Shown here piece after piece: positions 1 to 6,335 of a stretch of DNA of 10,712 nt (its first letter is position 1; each line of letters starts with the position of its first letter). The stretch covers positions 1 through 10,712 of the forward strand of contig CALDIE010000271.1 in assembly GCA_937901625.1 (NCBI GenBank). The letters are read 5' to 3'. The translations under genes and the position numbers were made by a program. The DNA is from an uncultured Lachnospiraceae bacterium (GTDB lineage Bacteria; Bacillota; Clostridia; Lachnospirales; Lachnospiraceae). The notes under the pieces are model-generated. The model was not told the DNA's origin. It was given only the letters and a program-made list of their open reading frames with translations, and made no database searches.

Positions 1-1
1 G

Positions 2-496
2 CTCACGCAGGGTTTCATCGCGGGTACGCCAGAAAAATTCGCTGTTACGCTTGGCAGGGAGGGTTCCGACTATAGCGCGGCTATTTTTGCCTTTGCCTTG
101 CAGGCGGAGAGTGTAACCATCTGGAAGGATGTTGAGGGGTTACTTAATGCCGATCCCAAGGTTTTTCCCCATCCAGTCAGACTCCCAGAAATCCCTTATC
201 GTGAAGCAATTGAGCTGGCCTATTATGGTGCCAGTGTCATTCATCCGAAAACCATTAAGCCTCTTCAGAACAAAAATATTCCGCTGTATGTCAAGTCATT
301 TTTGCATCCGGAAGGGGAAGGGAGCCTGATTCATTCAATGGAGCGATTCGAGGCGGTTCCATGTTTCATCAAAAAGAGCCGTCAGGTGCTGATTTCCATC
401 TTCTCCAAGGATTTTTCCTTTATTGCCGAGGAGAATCTTTCCACCATTTTTGCTTTGTTTGCTTTTTTGATCACAAAAAAAATAATAAAAAAATAA
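2..496 (+). pseudogene. lysC: Aspartokinase fragment, truncated at both ends (Bacteroidetes-like LysC)
   Basis: Aspartokinase phosphorylates L-aspartate at the first step of lysine, threonine and methionine synthesis. The open frame enters from the left edge in frame 2. It shows TQGFIAGTP, then LGREGSDYSAA (catalytic/substrate region), VTIWKDVEGLLNADPKV (nucleotide-binding region), PYREAIELAYYGASVIHPKT and IPLYVKSF, all aspartokinase signatures. The wording resembles monofunctional LysC of Bacteroidetes. An ACT domain begins at about position 390 (QVLISIFSKDFSFI), but recognisable homology ends at about 463, after FALFA. The last ten residues (FLITKKIIKK) come from an A-rich tract and look non-native; most of the ACT region (roughly 100 residues or more) is missing. 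It is the only convincing plus-strand gene and converges on the minus-strand genes. It may be a broken gene, a transferred remnant or an assembly join. The family call is confident; the origin is not. Confidence 0.85.
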
Positions 497-602
497 AAAA
501 TCCCAACGAACAATCCCGACATTTCTTCCTCCCTCTGCCGTCTTTCATAAGACAAACTTTCCGCACTGTATTCCTTATGTATAACACATTACATTTGTTT
601 TT

Positions 603-628
603 AAAAAAGGGAATTCCGAAGAATTCCC
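603..628 (-). terminator. Intrinsic terminator with UUCG loop for the unknown gene at 717-1322
   Basis: Read on the minus strand, a perfect 8-bp stem GGGAATTC / GAATTCCC (609-616 with 621-628) closes a TTCG tetraloop and is followed directly by six T (608-603). This is a textbook Rho-independent terminator. It lies about 90 bases past the stop codon of the only upstream minus-strand gene. A second, imperfect hairpin (TGTCA/TGACA outside, CCGG/CCGG inside, 676-705) sits just after that stop codon. Confidence 0.85.
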
Positions 629-716
629 TCCCACAGATCATTTCTTCTATTGCTTCTATTTTTTCAAAAACTCTATGTCACCTCCGGGTCAAATCCGGCA
701 TGACATCCCGTTTCTC

Positions 717-1322
717 TTAAAGCACCTCTCTCTCAAAAACAACAACCGTCTGCTTGTTGGAAGAAGAAAATCCCGGAAGACTCTTTCCGTGATTGGCTGT
801 CTCACGGGTAGTGATCGACGCAACGCGATATCCCTGCTCCGCATATTTGTTCAAAAGCATCTGGAAGGATACAAACTCCGCCAGACTTCCGGATCCTTTT
901 TCGGAATCCAGTAAAATCTCATCCACAGCTTCCACTGCATATTCATATCTCCGGTTTACCAAAGCATCCACTTTGCCGTTTAACTTTATAATGCTGTCCA
1001 ACGTACAGATTTCCAGAAGTTTGTTCATCTCATCATCATCAAGTTCGGAAAGAAGATCTTCCACCATCTCTCTTCTCTTACGTACGCGAACCGTATCGGA
1101 ATTTGCAGAACTCTCCGCGATATGCTGTTTTGCGCGATCCAGATTTTCAAGTCGATGAGAATATCCCTTTTCATCCAGATATTCAAAAGCAACCTTCTGG
1201 ATGTTCTCCTCGTTCTTCTCAAGACCGGTATCCACAATCTCTTCGATCTCATTAACGCTGCTGGTATCCACGCAATTGCTCCTGCGGATCACTTCATTCA
1301 TCAATTCCTTAACATCAACCAT
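717..1322 (-). CDS. Unknown 201-aa protein with a DUF4177-like C-terminal segment
   Basis: I do not recognise this protein as a whole. There is no signal peptide or membrane segment, so it is probably cytoplasmic. Residues 1-135 are charged and look alpha-helical (NEIEEIVDTGLEKNEE, RKRREMVEDLLSELDDDEM). Residues 148-199 look like a small alpha/beta unit: a helix ending LLNKYAEQGYRV, the strand ASITTRE, a Gly/Ser-rich loop, then QTVVVFER. That pattern of a helix ending in G-(Y/W)-x-(V/L), followed by a final hydrophobic strand ending in ER, is like DUF4177. The ATG at 1322 is chosen because AAGGG lies 8 bases upstream; an ATG seven codons in is possible. It has its own promoter (1415-1443), a roughly 85-base structured leader and its own terminator (603-628), so it is probably monocistronic. 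No function can be assigned. Confidence 0.8.
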   Translation of the reverse strand: MVDVKELMNEVIRRSNCVDTSSVNEIEEIVDTGLEKNEENIQKVAFEYLDEKGYSHRLENLDRAKQHIAESSANSDTVRVRKRREMVEDLLSELDDDEMNKLLEICTLDSIIKLNGKVDALVNRRYEYAVEAVDEILLDSEKGSGSLAEFVSFQMLLNKYAEQGYRVASITTRETANHGKSLPGFSSSNKQTVVVFEREVL

Positions 1323-1350
1323 TTCCTGTACCCTTCCCTTTCTCGGAAAC

Positions 1351-1401
1351 AGACCACCCCAATTCGGTCTCCCTTCCGGACGGCGTTCTCTGTTCCGCCG
1401 T
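1351..1401 (-). other. Two hairpins in the 5' leader of the unknown gene
   Basis: The leader between the promoter and the ATG at 1322 holds two short inverted repeats: ACGGCG / CGCCGT (1380-1385 with 1396-1401, 10-base loop) and AGACC / GGTCT (1351-1355 with 1366-1370, 10-base loop). They could be RNA regulatory elements or simple leader structure. I see no known riboswitch signature. Confidence 0.35.
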
Positions 1402-1414
1402 AATCTCTTTTCTC

Positions 1415-1443
1415 ATTATACTAAAATAAAGAATCAGTCACAA
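1415..1443 (-). promoter_or_regulatory. Sigma-A-type promoter for the unknown gene
   Basis: On the minus strand, -35 TTGTGA (1438-1443) and a perfect -10 TATAAT (1415-1420) are separated by 17 bp. The site lies just after the yesL stop codon at 1472 and before the gene starting at 1322, so it separates that gene from the transporter operon. The expected start of transcription is near 1408. Confidence 0.7.
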
Positions 1444-1471
1444 TAGAAATCTTATTTCTTTTTGCGGTCTT

Positions 1472-2158
1472 TTAAAGTTCCGCCCACCATGCATCTTCTT
1501 CAGGAGATGGCTCAGGAAGGTACTTTTTCATGGTTTTTTCAATCATAGTCGAAGAGACCAGCGCCCATATGCCGGGCGCAAACATAATTCCAAGCGGCAG
1601 TCGCACAACGAGATTGACCAGCGCAACGGTAATGATCATCAACGCAATGCTGAAATAAAAATACCGAATGGATATAACGAAAGCCATCGCCAGTAACCGC
1701 CCGGAAGACAGGTTAAAACGGGACAGCAGCGGAAAAATGTATATAAACAATACAGCCGCTATCACCGCAATCCCGGCACAGATCGCACTAAGTCCCACCA
1801 GGGATTCGCTTCTTGAAAAGAATTCGCTCTTTGCCTCATTGTTCAAAACATCCTCGATCGATATTCCCAGACGTTGCAGATAGTACGCCACAAATACCAC
1901 TATCGCCAACAGAAACAGTGTCAGGATCAACCCTTTCCCAAAATTCTGTTTCCATGATTTAAAATATTCTTTTACCGGATAGCCTCTGCCGGAACGAATA
2001 CATTTAACGATCGTATAATATAGCGCGGAAGTGGAGGTACCGATCGTAATAACGGGGATACTGGTCACAAACCAGAGAATACTTAAGATTACTACTTCCC
2101 CCGTCTTGTAAAGAATCTGAGTAAATTTGCTGTCCGTCGAAAAAAGCTTCTTCCACAT
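1472..2158 (-). CDS. YesL/DUF624 family membrane protein
   Basis: A 228-residue integral membrane protein of the YesL (DUF624) family, whose members often sit beside carbohydrate ABC transporters in Firmicutes; their exact role is unsettled. The opening MWKKLFSTDSKF, a hydrophobic segment with IPVITIGTSTSALYYT (residues 35-49), and FPLLSRFNLSSGRLLAMA (142-159) are family hallmarks. Likely membrane spans are about 20-40, 76-94, 121-145, 153-180 and 185-205. The acidic tail ends DAWWAEL. I start at the ATG at 2158 because family members begin with this M-x-K-x-L-F pattern; the frame also allows TTG at 2170 or GTG at 2167. It follows the MalG-type permease by about 80 bases, with a strong hairpin between (2173-2207), and is probably the last gene of the transporter operon, expressed at a reduced level. 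Confidence 0.85.
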   Translation of the reverse strand: MWKKLFSTDSKFTQILYKTGEVVILSILWFVTSIPVITIGTSTSALYYTIVKCIRSGRGYPVKEYFKSWKQNFGKGLILTLFLLAIVVFVAYYLQRLGISIEDVLNNEAKSEFFSRSESLVGLSAICAGIAVIAAVLFIYIFPLLSRFNLSSGRLLAMAFVISIRYFYFSIALMIITVALVNLVVRLPLGIMFAPGIWALVSSTMIEKTMKKYLPEPSPEEDAWWAEL

Positions 2159-2172
2159 AGAAATCACCAAAA

Positions 2173-2207
2173 GGGGTACGCTTAAACGGAGTGTTTAAGC
2201 GTACCCC
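2173..2207 (-). terminator. Perfect 15-bp hairpin between the MalG-type permease gene and yesL (attenuator-like)
   Basis: GGGGTACGCTTAAAC (2173-2187) and GTTTAAGCGTACCCC (2193-2207) form a perfect 15-bp stem with a 5-base loop. Read on the minus strand it is followed by only four T, then a weak Shine-Dalgarno (TGGTGA) and the yesL ATG at 2158. The short T run suggests partial termination, or a barrier that protects the upstream mRNA, rather than full termination. Confidence 0.6.
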
Positions 2208-2237
2208 CACCCTTACATTTTTTGATTCAAAAGTACA

Positions 2238-3101
2238 TTAACCCTTTACGGAGCCGGCAGCCAGACCGCCTACGATGTACTTGGAAAGGATCAGGTAAAC
2301 AATGATAACCGGGAAAATAGAGAACGCGATCATCGCATAAACCTGGCCCATATCAAACTTCAAGAAGTCTGCGCCACGTAACAACGCGATTAAGATTGGC
2401 AATGTCTTCTTGGTATCACTCTTCAATACCAGAGCCGGTGTGAAGTAGTTATTCCAGCTGCTTACGAAGGAGAAGATTGCCTGTACGGCCATAGCCGGTA
2501 CCATCAGCGGAATCACTATGGTATTAAAAATCCTGATCTCGCCGGCACCGTCAATCCTTGCCGCCTCCAGCAATTCCAGAGGAAGCGCTCCATCCATGTA
2601 TTGCTTCATGTAGAAGAATACTACCGGAGACGCGATCGCGGGAACGATCAACGGTACAAAACTGTCCATCATATGCAACTTATCGATCAACTGCAGGAAA
2701 CCAAGTGCGGTAACCTGTGTGGGGATCATCATGATCGCCAGAATAAACATGAACAGGAACTGCTTTAACTTGAATTCATATGCATGGATCGCGTAAGCCG
2801 TCATTGCGGAAAAATATACGCAAAGCGCTGCGGTACACACAGATACAATAACCGAGTTTAACATACCCTGCAGCACGGGGATCGTTCCATGGAAGAGGTT
2901 TGTCAGATTCTCAATCAGGTGAGTGCTGGGGATTGCCGTAAACCCTCTACCCAGATCACCGTGTGTACGGGTTGCGTTGATCAAAAGTACGTAGAACCAG
3001 AATAAGCAAAGGATCGAAAACAATATAAGTACGATATAGGCAATCGTACGTCTGGTCCTGATGCCGCCTTTTTGTTTTTCTTCAATCATATTAACCTGCA
3101 T
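2238..3101 (-). CDS. Carbohydrate ABC transporter permease, MalG type
   Basis: A 287-residue inner-membrane permease of the MalG/binding-protein-dependent sugar transport family, one half of the heterodimeric channel. Membrane spans are visible at about 20-42, 76-105, 113-135, 147-165, 197-215 and 254-273. The cytoplasmic EAA loop that docks the ATPase is EAARIDGAG at residues 179-187, followed by the usual P-x-x-x-P (198-202). The C-terminus GGLAAGSVKG is characteristic of MalG-type subunits. The ATG at 3101 has a near-perfect ribosome binding site (AAAGGAGG, 8 bases upstream). That site overlaps the stop codon of the MalF-type gene, so the two are translationally linked. Substrate cannot be read from the permease alone; the nearby glucan hydrolase points to an alpha-glucan oligosaccharide. 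Confidence 0.95.
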   Translation of the reverse strand: MQVNMIEEKQKGGIRTRRTIAYIVLILFSILCLFWFYVLLINATRTHGDLGRGFTAIPSTHLIENLTNLFHGTIPVLQGMLNSVIVSVCTAALCVYFSAMTAYAIHAYEFKLKQFLFMFILAIMMIPTQVTALGFLQLIDKLHMMDSFVPLIVPAIASPVVFFYMKQYMDGALPLELLEAARIDGAGEIRIFNTIVIPLMVPAMAVQAIFSFVSSWNNYFTPALVLKSDTKKTLPILIALLRGADFLKFDMGQVYAMIAFSIFPVIIVYLILSKYIVGGLAAGSVKG

Positions 3102-3115
3102 CTTCTGAACCTCCT

Positions 3116-4036
3116 TTACTTCTTGCCATACTTGTCTTCATTACCGCTAAACTTGAAGATAATGAAGCTCAGTACACCGGTAACAACGAACAGGAATACA
3201 GACAACGCACCACCCATACCATAGTTCTTGCTGTACAAATGGTTGTTCAAAAACATGATCAGCGTCATGGATGTACGCATCGGATCACCTTTACCATTGG
3301 TCAGGATCTGCGGTACATCGAACATCTGCAGACCACCGATCAGGGATGTGATCATAACGTAGATCAAAATCGGTCGAAGCAAAGGCATTGTAATCCTCCA
3401 GAATACCTGTGTGGAATTGGCGCCATCCACTTCCGCCGCCTCATACAGGGAGGAACTGATACCCATCATACCTGCCAAAAGCAGGATAGTCGTATTACCA
3501 AACCACATAAGGAAGTTCATGGAAGCAACCAGAACCCGAACCGAGGTAACACTATTCATAAACTTGAACGGTTCTTTTAAGATACCCATACTCACCAACA
3601 TACTGTTGATCGGGCCACTGTCCGCGAATAAAGTAAAGAATAACATTGCAAATGCCGATGCCATGATCAGGTTCGGCATATAGATAACGGTTTTAAAGAA
3701 TCTCTGTCCCTTCAAACGCATCGAAGGGTCAGAAAACCAGAATGCCAGAAGCAGGGAAACTACGATCTGAGGAACAAATCCCATGATCCACATGATCATT
3801 GTATTCTCCATGTATTTCCAAATATCTCCATCAGAAAAGAGCTTCTTGTAATTTGCGATTCCAACCCAGTTGGGTCCGACCTCTGTCAGACCACTCATGT
3901 AATGTTCATAAAAACTGTTCTTGATCGTACTCAGCAAAGGAATCAGCTGGAAAACAATAAATGTGATCAAGAACGGCAGAAGGAAAATATAACCCCATTT
4001 GTTATAGGAAACAACTGACTTATTCTTTTTGTTCAT
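3116..4036 (-). CDS. Carbohydrate ABC transporter permease, MalF/LacF type
   Basis: A 306-residue permease, partner of the MalG-type subunit just downstream. It has the short MalF form common in Gram-positives: a charged N-terminus, a first span at about 15-36 (YIFLLPFLITFIVFQLIPLL), a periplasm-side loop with WVGIANYKKLF (57-67), then further spans at about 82-100, 120-137, 167-190, 222-236 and 275-295. The EAA loop is EAAEVDGAN (199-207), ending in TMPLLRP (216-222). The ATG at 4036 follows GAGGTGA at a good distance. The stop codon overlaps the ribosome binding site of the next gene. A 240-base gap with three hairpins separates it from the binding-protein gene. No ATP-binding subunit is encoded in this window. 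Confidence 0.95.
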   Translation of the reverse strand: MNKKNKSVVSYNKWGYIFLLPFLITFIVFQLIPLLSTIKNSFYEHYMSGLTEVGPNWVGIANYKKLFSDGDIWKYMENTMIMWIMGFVPQIVVSLLLAFWFSDPSMRLKGQRFFKTVIYMPNLIMASAFAMLFFTLFADSGPINSMLVSMGILKEPFKFMNSVTSVRVLVASMNFLMWFGNTTILLLAGMMGISSSLYEAAEVDGANSTQVFWRITMPLLRPILIYVMITSLIGGLQMFDVPQILTNGKGDPMRTSMTLIMFLNNHLYSKNYGMGGALSVFLFVVTGVLSFIIFKFSGNEDKYGKK

Positions 4037-4102
4037 GCTGTCACCTCATGCGACCTTTCTCTAGTTTTTTGAGGACGGGCTATGCGCCACAATTTAAATT
4101 TT

Positions 4103-4172
4103 CATCTCACATCAGATGTAAGATGTTTTGCGTTACTAAATGCCTGTATTCTGCGTACGCACGATACAGGCA
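4103..4172 (-). other. Two further hairpins in the binding-protein / permease gap
   Basis: Upstream of the MalF-type gene the transcript can fold twice. TGCCTGTAT / ATACAGGCA (4141-4149 with 4164-4172) is a perfect 9-bp stem whose loop holds the self-complementary GCGTACGC. CATCT-C-ACAT / ATGT-A-AGATG (4103-4112 with 4116-4125) is a 9-bp stem with one mismatch and a 3-base loop. Neither is followed by a T run, so they look like RNA stability or processing structures rather than terminators. Confidence 0.5.
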
Positions 4173-4200
4173 CCCCCCTTTTACTTGTAACCTTCTTAGA

Positions 4201-4233
4201 AAAAACGTGCCTGCCCGGCTGGACAGGCACGTC
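4201..4233 (-). terminator. Terminator between the binding-protein gene and the permease genes
   Basis: On the minus strand the stem ACGTGCCTG / CAGGCACGT (4206-4214 with 4225-4233) closes a 10-base loop. It is followed by six T (4206-4201), the first of which also closes the stem. It begins 44 bases after the binding-protein stop codon. I see no clear promoter between it and the permease start at 4036, so the permeases probably depend on readthrough, giving excess binding protein over membrane subunits. Confidence 0.8.
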
Positions 4234-4276
4234 TCTTAAATTCTTATACAGTTTACACCATATAAATTGTTGATGA

Positions 4277-5722
4277 TTAGTGGCTCAACTCAGGATACTT
4301 CTCCTCAACAGCCTTGTAGAACTGCTCAAGAGCCTCATCATATGTAGCGTTGCCGTCGAAGTAGTTCTTCATAGCGCCCTGGAATTCCTCGTTACATCCC
4401 TGATCATAAGCGGACAGGTTGGAAAGGTCGATGGAATCAGCACCGGAAGCCAGTACGGAAAGGTAGTTCTGACCACCCAGGATAGAATCACCAAAGCTTG
4501 CATCTGCAGCCAACTCGTCAACTACAGACCTGTTGTTAACGAAGTCGCCATCAACTTCTGCGATCTCCTTCATAACTGCATCATCAGCAGTCATCGTTCT
4601 CATGATGTCAGCAACCAGAGTCGGGTTATCAGTTCCATCTGCTGCTGCGATCCATGTGCCGCCCCAGAAGAAGCCCTGAGGTCCTTCTGTGATTGCCCAA
4701 CCACCGTTGGTAGCAATTGCGGTATCCTCACCACCATGCATGCAGAAGTCGAAGAACCATGCCGGTCCGAAGTAGCAGAATACAGGCTGAGCAGCATCTT
4801 CAAAGAAGCCCTTGCTCCAGTCATCAGACCACAGAGCAGCGGTCGTTGTCTGTCCTGCATCTACCATTGCCTTGGAATCGTTAACCCAGTTAACAAGGTT
4901 AGGATCGATGTTGATCGTGGTTCCGTCAACCCACTTGGAAGTAACGTTGTTGGAATATACACGATAGGAATCGTTAACGGTTGCGGTCATCAGATAGCCG
5001 GCATCAGCAACCTTAACAGCGGTCTCATTGAAGGTAGCCCAATCAGCAACAGCCTTCTGAACCTCTGCGGGATCATCTGTTCCGAGAACCTCGGTAGCAA
5101 TCGCACGATTGTAGATCAAACCAGCCGGGCAGCCCTGCCAGGAAACACCCTTCAGAACGCCGTTAGCATCAGTCATAACATCCTGCGTGTACTTGTACTG
5201 GTCAGCAAGTTCCGATGCGGAGATACCAAGATCAGCAACGCTCATTGTGTACGGAGTATCAACATACTTCAATGCGTAGTCAGCCTCGATCAGGAAGATG
5301 TCTACCTTGTCGTCTGCCGCTGCGTTAGCCTGCTTTAAAAGTGCCTCATCCAGGTTGTTCTGGTAAGCATTGTCATCGGTCGGAGTGATGATGAAGTTAA
5401 CGGTCACATCACCGATCTTACCGGTCGTAGCGTCAACCTTCTCATATCCGGGATAGTGATCCTCAAGACGGCTCTTGAACTCCTCATTCCATACATAGAT
5501 GTTAAGAACGCTTCCCTCATCGGATGCGGCAACTGCTGTTGTATCAGTTGTGCCTGTTGCCGTGTTGTCGGTTGTACCTGTTGCTGTAGTGTCAGTTGTA
5601 GCAGCGGTTTCTGTTGTAGAACCGGTGCTTGTGCTTGTGGTCTCAGTCTCTTTGTTACATGCGCTCAAAGAACCTGCAACCATGATCATTGCCATTGATA
5701 AAGCCAACAATCTCTTCTTCAT
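4277..5722 (-). CDS. Carbohydrate ABC transporter substrate-binding lipoprotein (family 1)
   Basis: A 481-residue extracellular solute-binding lipoprotein, expected to be anchored on the outer face of the membrane and to deliver sugar to the two permeases. The signal peptide (MKKRLLALSMAMIMVAG) ends in a lipobox LSAC with lipidated Cys22. A Thr/Ala/Gly-rich linker (about 25-67) contains an eight-residue repeat (TATGTTDN, TATGTTDT) and keeps the domain away from the membrane. The binding domain starts at about 72 (VLNIYVWNEEF). Later segments such as GGWAITEGPQGFFWGGTW are rich in aromatics suited to stacking on sugar rings. The ATG at 5722 is chosen because GGGAGGT lies 9 bases upstream and the signal peptide starts there; the longer open frame from TTG at 5740 would include the ribosome binding site itself. 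It is the first gene of the operon. Substrate is inferred from the neighbouring amylase only. Confidence 0.93.
   Translation of the reverse strand: MKKRLLALSMAMIMVAGSLSACNKETETTSTSTGSTTETAATTDTTATGTTDNTATGTTDTTAVAASDEGSVLNIYVWNEEFKSRLEDHYPGYEKVDATTGKIGDVTVNFIITPTDDNAYQNNLDEALLKQANAAADDKVDIFLIEADYALKYVDTPYTMSVADLGISASELADQYKYTQDVMTDANGVLKGVSWQGCPAGLIYNRAIATEVLGTDDPAEVQKAVADWATFNETAVKVADAGYLMTATVNDSYRVYSNNVTSKWVDGTTINIDPNLVNWVNDSKAMVDAGQTTTAALWSDDWSKGFFEDAAQPVFCYFGPAWFFDFCMHGGEDTAIATNGGWAITEGPQGFFWGGTWIAAADGTDNPTLVADIMRTMTADDAVMKEIAEVDGDFVNNRSVVDELAADASFGDSILGGQNYLSVLASGADSIDLSNLSAYDQGCNEEFQGAMKNYFDGNATYDEALEQFYKAVEEKYPELSH
5540..5600 (-). repeat. 24-bp in-frame tandem repeat in the lipoprotein linker
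   Basis: About 2.5 imperfect copies of a 24-bp unit are visible: tcagttgtgcctgttgc at 5544, tcggttgtacctgttgc at 5568 and tcagttgta at 5592. The unit is a multiple of three, so copy-number change would lengthen or shorten the Thr-rich linker without breaking the frame. Confidence 0.75.
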
Positions 5723-5731
5723 GTTGCATTT

Positions 5732-5738
5732 ACCTCCC
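5732..5738 (-). promoter_or_regulatory. Ribosome binding site that fixes the lipoprotein start
   Basis: GGGAGGT on the minus strand lies 9 bases before the ATG at 5722 and fixes that codon as the start rather than the TTG at 5740. Confidence 0.85.
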
Positions 5739-5755
5739 AAATAAATGTTTGTGTT

Positions 5756-5779
5756 CCGGATGACCCTATTGTCACCCGG
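5756..5779 (-). promoter_or_regulatory. Dyad at the 5' end of the transporter mRNA
   Basis: CCGGATGAC (5756-5764) and GTCACCCGG (5771-5779) form a 9-bp inverted repeat with one G-U pair and a 6-base centre. It covers roughly +1 to +24 of the transcript predicted from the promoter at 5787-5815. It could be an operator for a repressor or a 5' stem that protects the mRNA. Confidence 0.5.
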
Positions 5780-5786
5780 TAGTTGA

Positions 5787-5815
5787 AATATAACACGCTG
5801 TTTTCATAATTGCAA
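5787..5815 (-). promoter_or_regulatory. Sigma-A-type promoter of the transporter operon
   Basis: On the minus strand, -35 TTGCAA (5810-5815) and -10 TATATT (5787-5792) are separated by 17 bp. The predicted leader is about 58 bases. The spacer holds a small palindrome AACA-CGC-TGTT (5792-5802) that could be part of an operator; no regulator gene lies next to it. Confidence 0.65.
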
Positions 5816-5819
5816 GTAA

Positions 5820-6300
5820 TTTTAACTTTTTTAGTTATTTTTTGTAAAGTATGCACAAACAATACATCTTCTATTCTTCTATTATTCACAATTCATTCAA
5901 CATTTGTTAACATTTTGTTCATACTTGCGCTTTTCAGATGCATGAAATCGACTTTTTATGGCATAAACTTTTTTGTTATATCTTTTTGGATATAATTTTT
6001 TCTCTCGAAAATGTAACCTCTTACAAATATTTCGTTCACAATAGTTTAGTTTTTTTACCTATCTATTGCACCTGTTTCTTCTATATATAATATCATTTTC
6101 TTATAACAGGACTGTTGCATTCTTCTATTCTGAAATTTACTTTGTTTACTTAACTTTTGTCTGTTTCCTCGCGAAACAACGGTCTTTTCCGGCAGTTTTT
6201 GAATGTGTGTTTGTGAATTTTTTTGCACTTTTACAGCGCAACCGCTTGTTCTGTTGTGCATTTGTCCCAATAAAAAACGCTTTTATTATGAATAAACAAA
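5820..6300. other. AT-rich intergenic stretch with no supported gene
   Basis: About 480 bases between the transporter promoter and the amylase terminator are visibly AT-rich with many T runs on the plus strand. Open frames here have no ribosome binding site, biased composition and no recognisable protein. A loose inverted repeat CCTGTT / AACAGG (about 6070-6110) is the only structure I noticed. Upstream regulatory sites for the transporter could lie here, but I cannot point to one. Confidence 0.6.
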
Positions 6301-6302
6301 TC

Positions 6303-6327
6303 AAAATCCGGCCGAAACCCGGCCGGA
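6303..6327 (-). terminator. Intrinsic terminator of the amylase transcript
   Basis: On the minus strand, TCCGGCCG / CGGCCGGA (6320-6327 with 6307-6314) is a perfect 8-bp GC-rich stem with a 5-base loop. It is followed by TTTTGATTTGTTTATT. It starts 8 bases after the amylase stop codon. Confidence 0.85.
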
Positions 6328-6335
6328 CTCACTTC

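Noticed and set aside
1443..1461. AGAAAT / ATTTCT inverted repeat after yesL, considered as an operon terminator
   Set aside because: It is a 6-bp AT-only stem with a 3-base loop that abuts the -35 of the next promoter and has no T run in the direction of transcription.
4280..5338. A long plus-strand open frame (352 codons) opposite the lipoprotein gene
   Set aside because: It is antisense to a clear lipoprotein gene, lacks a ribosome binding site and gives a Ser/Ile/Cys-rich protein with no family features; it is a shadow of the real frame.
5820..6300. Possible CRISPR array, tRNA or small RNA in the AT-rich gap
   Set aside because: No regularly spaced repeats, no cloverleaf and no strong promoter-plus-terminator pair could be seen.
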